A program made the position numbers and the translations under genes. The notes beneath the pieces were generated by a model. The model was not told where the DNA came from, made no database searches, and saw only the letters and a program-made list of their open reading frames with translations. From positions 124,001 through 188,000 of the forward strand of contig JAQGDQ010000089.1 of assembly GCA_030141605.1 (NCBI GenBank): a stretch of DNA of 64,000 bases, in the 5' to 3' direction. This DNA comes from Tubiluchus corallicola (Eukaryota > Priapulida > Priapulimorpha > Priapulimorphida > Tubiluchidae). Shown one piece after another: positions 33,326-64,000 of this stretch. Each line of letters opens with the position of its first letter. Position 1 is the stretch's first letter.

Positions 33326-35988
33326 AAAGCATGGAAAACTGGAAGTGCTGTACGCTTGTCTGCCAAGTTACCAACAAGTCGGTTTATATGAATCTCCTAA
33401 ATTTTTTTCGTGTACAAATGCTACCGACAAATTAACCGTGGAACAAATATTGCTTAGAGTGGTAAATTTTTCCGTAATTTGGCCACTTTATGTTCCTGGA
33501 TCACTACTACTAAATGAAAGCCCACATATAAATTCTTTTTCGTCCCCACTAATAGTAGCCAAGTGTCTATCTGAGGAGCGTTTTGGAGTTATAAGCATCC
33601 AAAGTGCATATTTCTGAGCAGTATTTCATGATCTTTTAATGTCTCGGGACAGTGGGCCAAAATGCAAAATTTTATGAAACTGAACAAAACACTGTTAAAA
33701 TAGTCAAAATAAACATTCCTGACAGTTTCACAGCCGTATCCAGTAAGTTCTCTTTTTTTCGGCTAATAGACCAGACTATTGATTTTGCGAAATGGACAGG
33801 GGGTACCGATGACGTAATTTGCACTTTGCATGTTCCTGGGTCACTAATCGTACTACCAAATGAAAGCCACGTATAAGTTCGTATTCGGCCTTGAATGTAC
33901 CCAAGTGTCTATCTGTGAACGTTTTAGAGTTATAAGCCTCCGGATAATAATTCCTCTATAAGTAGAGGAATATTTCGTGACCTTTTAGTTCCCGGAACAG
34001 CGGGCCACAATGCAAAATTTTACAAAAATGTCCATAACGCTGCTAAAGTGGTCTAAAGAAACAATCCAGAAAACTTGGTAGCTACATCCAGTCGGTCCCC
34101 TTTTTTCGACTAACAGACCGGACTATAGAGGTTAATTAAAGAGGAAATTTGGCTCTGCTTTGCACACATCGGAGCGAATTCAGTGAAATAAGAACTATCA
34201 TTGTTATACCTGATTCCACTGGCATCGTTAAGCTGCACAGTCTGGCCAGGCATGTTCAATTTTCCAGCCGTTTTGAAGGCATAGTAACTTGCAAGAAATT
34301 TGATATGTACTGCTTCAATACAGCACTTTGTTGGCAAACTTTACAATTGCTGACATAGCTAAAAAAAGATGGCATTGTCAGAGTGTTCAGAATTGAGCAT
34401 GAGGGAGTGTCTAATTCAGCAGCCAGGTGTGGAGCCGAATATTTCAGCAGTCAGGGTGGCTAAAAAACTGCACTGCAAAAAGTGTGCAAATCGGTAATTG
34501 CTTTTCATGCATTTCACGGTAGGTATCATCATTCCATTTAGCAATGAAAATAGTGTGCTACGTGTATATATGTGTTGAAGGAATAGTGTATAAAACTGTG
34601 AGTTTATGATACCTCAACCAGGCACAATCTTACAGTGCAAAGTTTGCAAATAAGAGTTTTGGCTAATAAAATAAGGTACTTCCACTGGGATTGTGCCCAA
34701 AATAAGTAAACTGTAGCAAAAGTATGGGAGATCACAGTGGGTAAAGAAAACAGATGAAACAATTGTGTTGTACTTGGTTAAGAAGAGAAGCATCACAGGA
34801 CCAGGGTTAGCAAACAGATGGGCAACAACTAGGAAAACTACTCATGGGTGGCAGATGAAAGCACTCCTGTATGGCTTTATCTGTCATGTTGCCTGTGCAC
34901 ATTTCTCTTGTTGAGAGAGAAGGTATAGAATCGTACGCATTTTTGAACATGATTAAGATATCTCTGTCAGTTTAGTTCATCATCTTACAGGATCACTCAA
35001 ATGCAGAGCCTGTTTTGAGGGTGCTCATATTGTGCAAATTAAAATGCTTTCTGTCATGAGAAAGTTACCAGGATTGAAACAACTGCACACAAATGTTAAA
35101 ATAAAGTTAAACTTATCACACAGTTTAGTGCAAACTCCTAGATACTCAAACATAATGTAACAAATTTAAGTTTACCATTTGGTTACTATTATTTAGATCT
35201 CCATGGTGGTGTCTAAACATCAAACTAGGGTAAAAACACTAACAAAAGCATTATTCTTGTTAATTAGCTAAGCTTTGGTTCTGGATAACCAATCATCATT
35301 AGGAACAGACCATGTCATGTGTACTGGCATAAGCAGATTTATGCGCACAGTGTACCAAACTGTTTAAAAAATAGGTAACGGCTCATTCACTGAAACAAAA
35401 TGACCGAATGAACAGCAAAGTCCTGAACTTGACTTGAATCACTTGCAGTTGAAAATCAGGGACATTGTCCAAGTGTAAAGTCACTTTACATTTGAAACTT
35501 TCAAGAGTAACAGGAATGGATTTGAGCTGAAACAAGCTGGTCTTCGTAGCATCAGATGAAATGCATTCATATTCCGGAAGATGTTTTCACTTTTCGCTTA
35601 CGAACCACATTCGATTTCATCACAATACTTGAAAGGTTAAAAACTCAGAAAGGTCAAAGTTCTTCAGGTGCAAACAAGATTTTGAGAAATCTAGAATTTC
35701 AAGTGTGATAGTCTTCATCTTGTTGATACTCCCAATCACTTTCATCTATTAGTTATCATTTCAGACCTGCTGCTGTTGCTGCTGCTCTTCTGTTTATCAG
35801 CAAATTGAGAACACAAATGACTCCTAGGGGGAATGGACACATCCATTTATTAACGAGGCAAATTGTTGTTTAACTTTTGTCCCAAAGCACATAATGTTAC
35901 AACTCAGGTATTCCCTCACAACACATCTACTGAATCAAAAAGTCTAAAGAGTTACACTGATGTTATGCTTTATTTCAGTGTTACAGGT

Positions 35989-64000
<28,012 letters not shown>

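Larger units (their letters stand above)
31315..34140. mobile_element. Foldback-like DNA element with tandem-unit arms
   Basis: The left arm (31315-32590) has two head-to-tail units of about 330 bp, each with the landmarks ACTGACTGGATACGGCTGCC, CGGGACACTAACAGG, AGATAGACACTT, GGAACACACGAA and TACCCTCTA. The right arm (about 33440-34140) holds the same two units inverted. The left outer unit is split by a LINE relic (31460-32050). The central 850 bp carry a decayed element protein on the minus strand. The outer boundaries are estimated, and no target duplication was found. Confidence 0.75.
27486..35988. other. Gene-poor repeat-rich interval
   Basis: 8.5 kb between PLCXD and the neurexin-like gene. 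Apart from the mobile elements listed separately (29115-29222, 29385-29498, 30384-30565, 30690-30984, 31315-34140) I find no supportable gene. The last part before 35989 must contain the promoter and non-coding 5' exon of the next gene; a TTTATTTCAG acceptor ends ten bases before its ATG. ORFs at 27909-28238 and 34110-34337 are unrecognised. Confidence 0.5.

Noticed and set aside
34400-35988. A discoidin domain upstream of the neurexin-like gene, as in CNTNAPs
   Set aside because: The first coding exon already carries a signal peptide running straight into LNS1, and no discoidin-like exon was seen upstream.

Overview
This window is animal nuclear DNA. Every gene is split by GT-AG introns of about 0.1 to 5 kb, the base composition is AT-rich, and the spaces between exons hold LINE, SINE and MITE debris and long ATT microsatellites. 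The gene content (Elongator subunit, thymine-DNA glycosylase, PLCXD, and a neurexin/CNTNAP-type adhesion protein) points to a metazoan, most likely an aquatic invertebrate. I cannot fix the phylum from sequence alone. An unusual adhesion-protein architecture makes an early-branching lineage plausible, but that is inference.

Layout. (1) 1-8871, minus: the 5' part of ELP2, nine coding exons, running off the left edge. Its introns hold an antisense LINE relic, a 47-unit ATT microsatellite, a 400-bp MITE and a TIR element that abuts the first splice donor. (2) 9062-9953, minus: a decayed LINE reverse transcriptase just upstream of ELP2. (3) 14492-22477, minus: a complete ten-exon TDG that I could join in frame throughout. 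It predicts 1050 residues, about 2.5 times human TDG, with an N-terminal 11-residue repeat, an AT-hook, several psi-K-x-E motifs and a low-complexity tail of more than 500 residues. (4) 25568-27485, plus: a two-exon PLCXD gene, divergent from TDG. (5) 27486-35988: gene-poor, with tRNA-derived SINEs, two MITEs and a 2.8-kb foldback element that carries a decayed element protein and a nested LINE. (6) 35989 to the right edge, plus: 32 exons of a large secreted-ectodomain gene whose order is LNS-EGF-LNS-LNS-EGF-fibrinogen-like-LNS-EGF-LNS-EGF-LNS, continuing beyond the window.

The most notable item is gene 6. It has the LNS1-EGF-A start and terminal LNS of an alpha-neurexin, but its middle is the CNTNAP/neurexin-IV core (LNS-LNS-EGF-FBG-LNS-EGF-LNS). 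All 31 internal splice phases agree, so within the assembly it reads as one gene rather than a fusion of neighbours. The genes do not form a pathway together. ELP2 (tRNA wobble modification), TDG (base excision repair and 5-methylcytosine turnover) and PLCXD (phosphoinositide-type phosphodiesterase fold) are unrelated housekeeping or regulatory genes, and the last gene is cell-surface adhesion.
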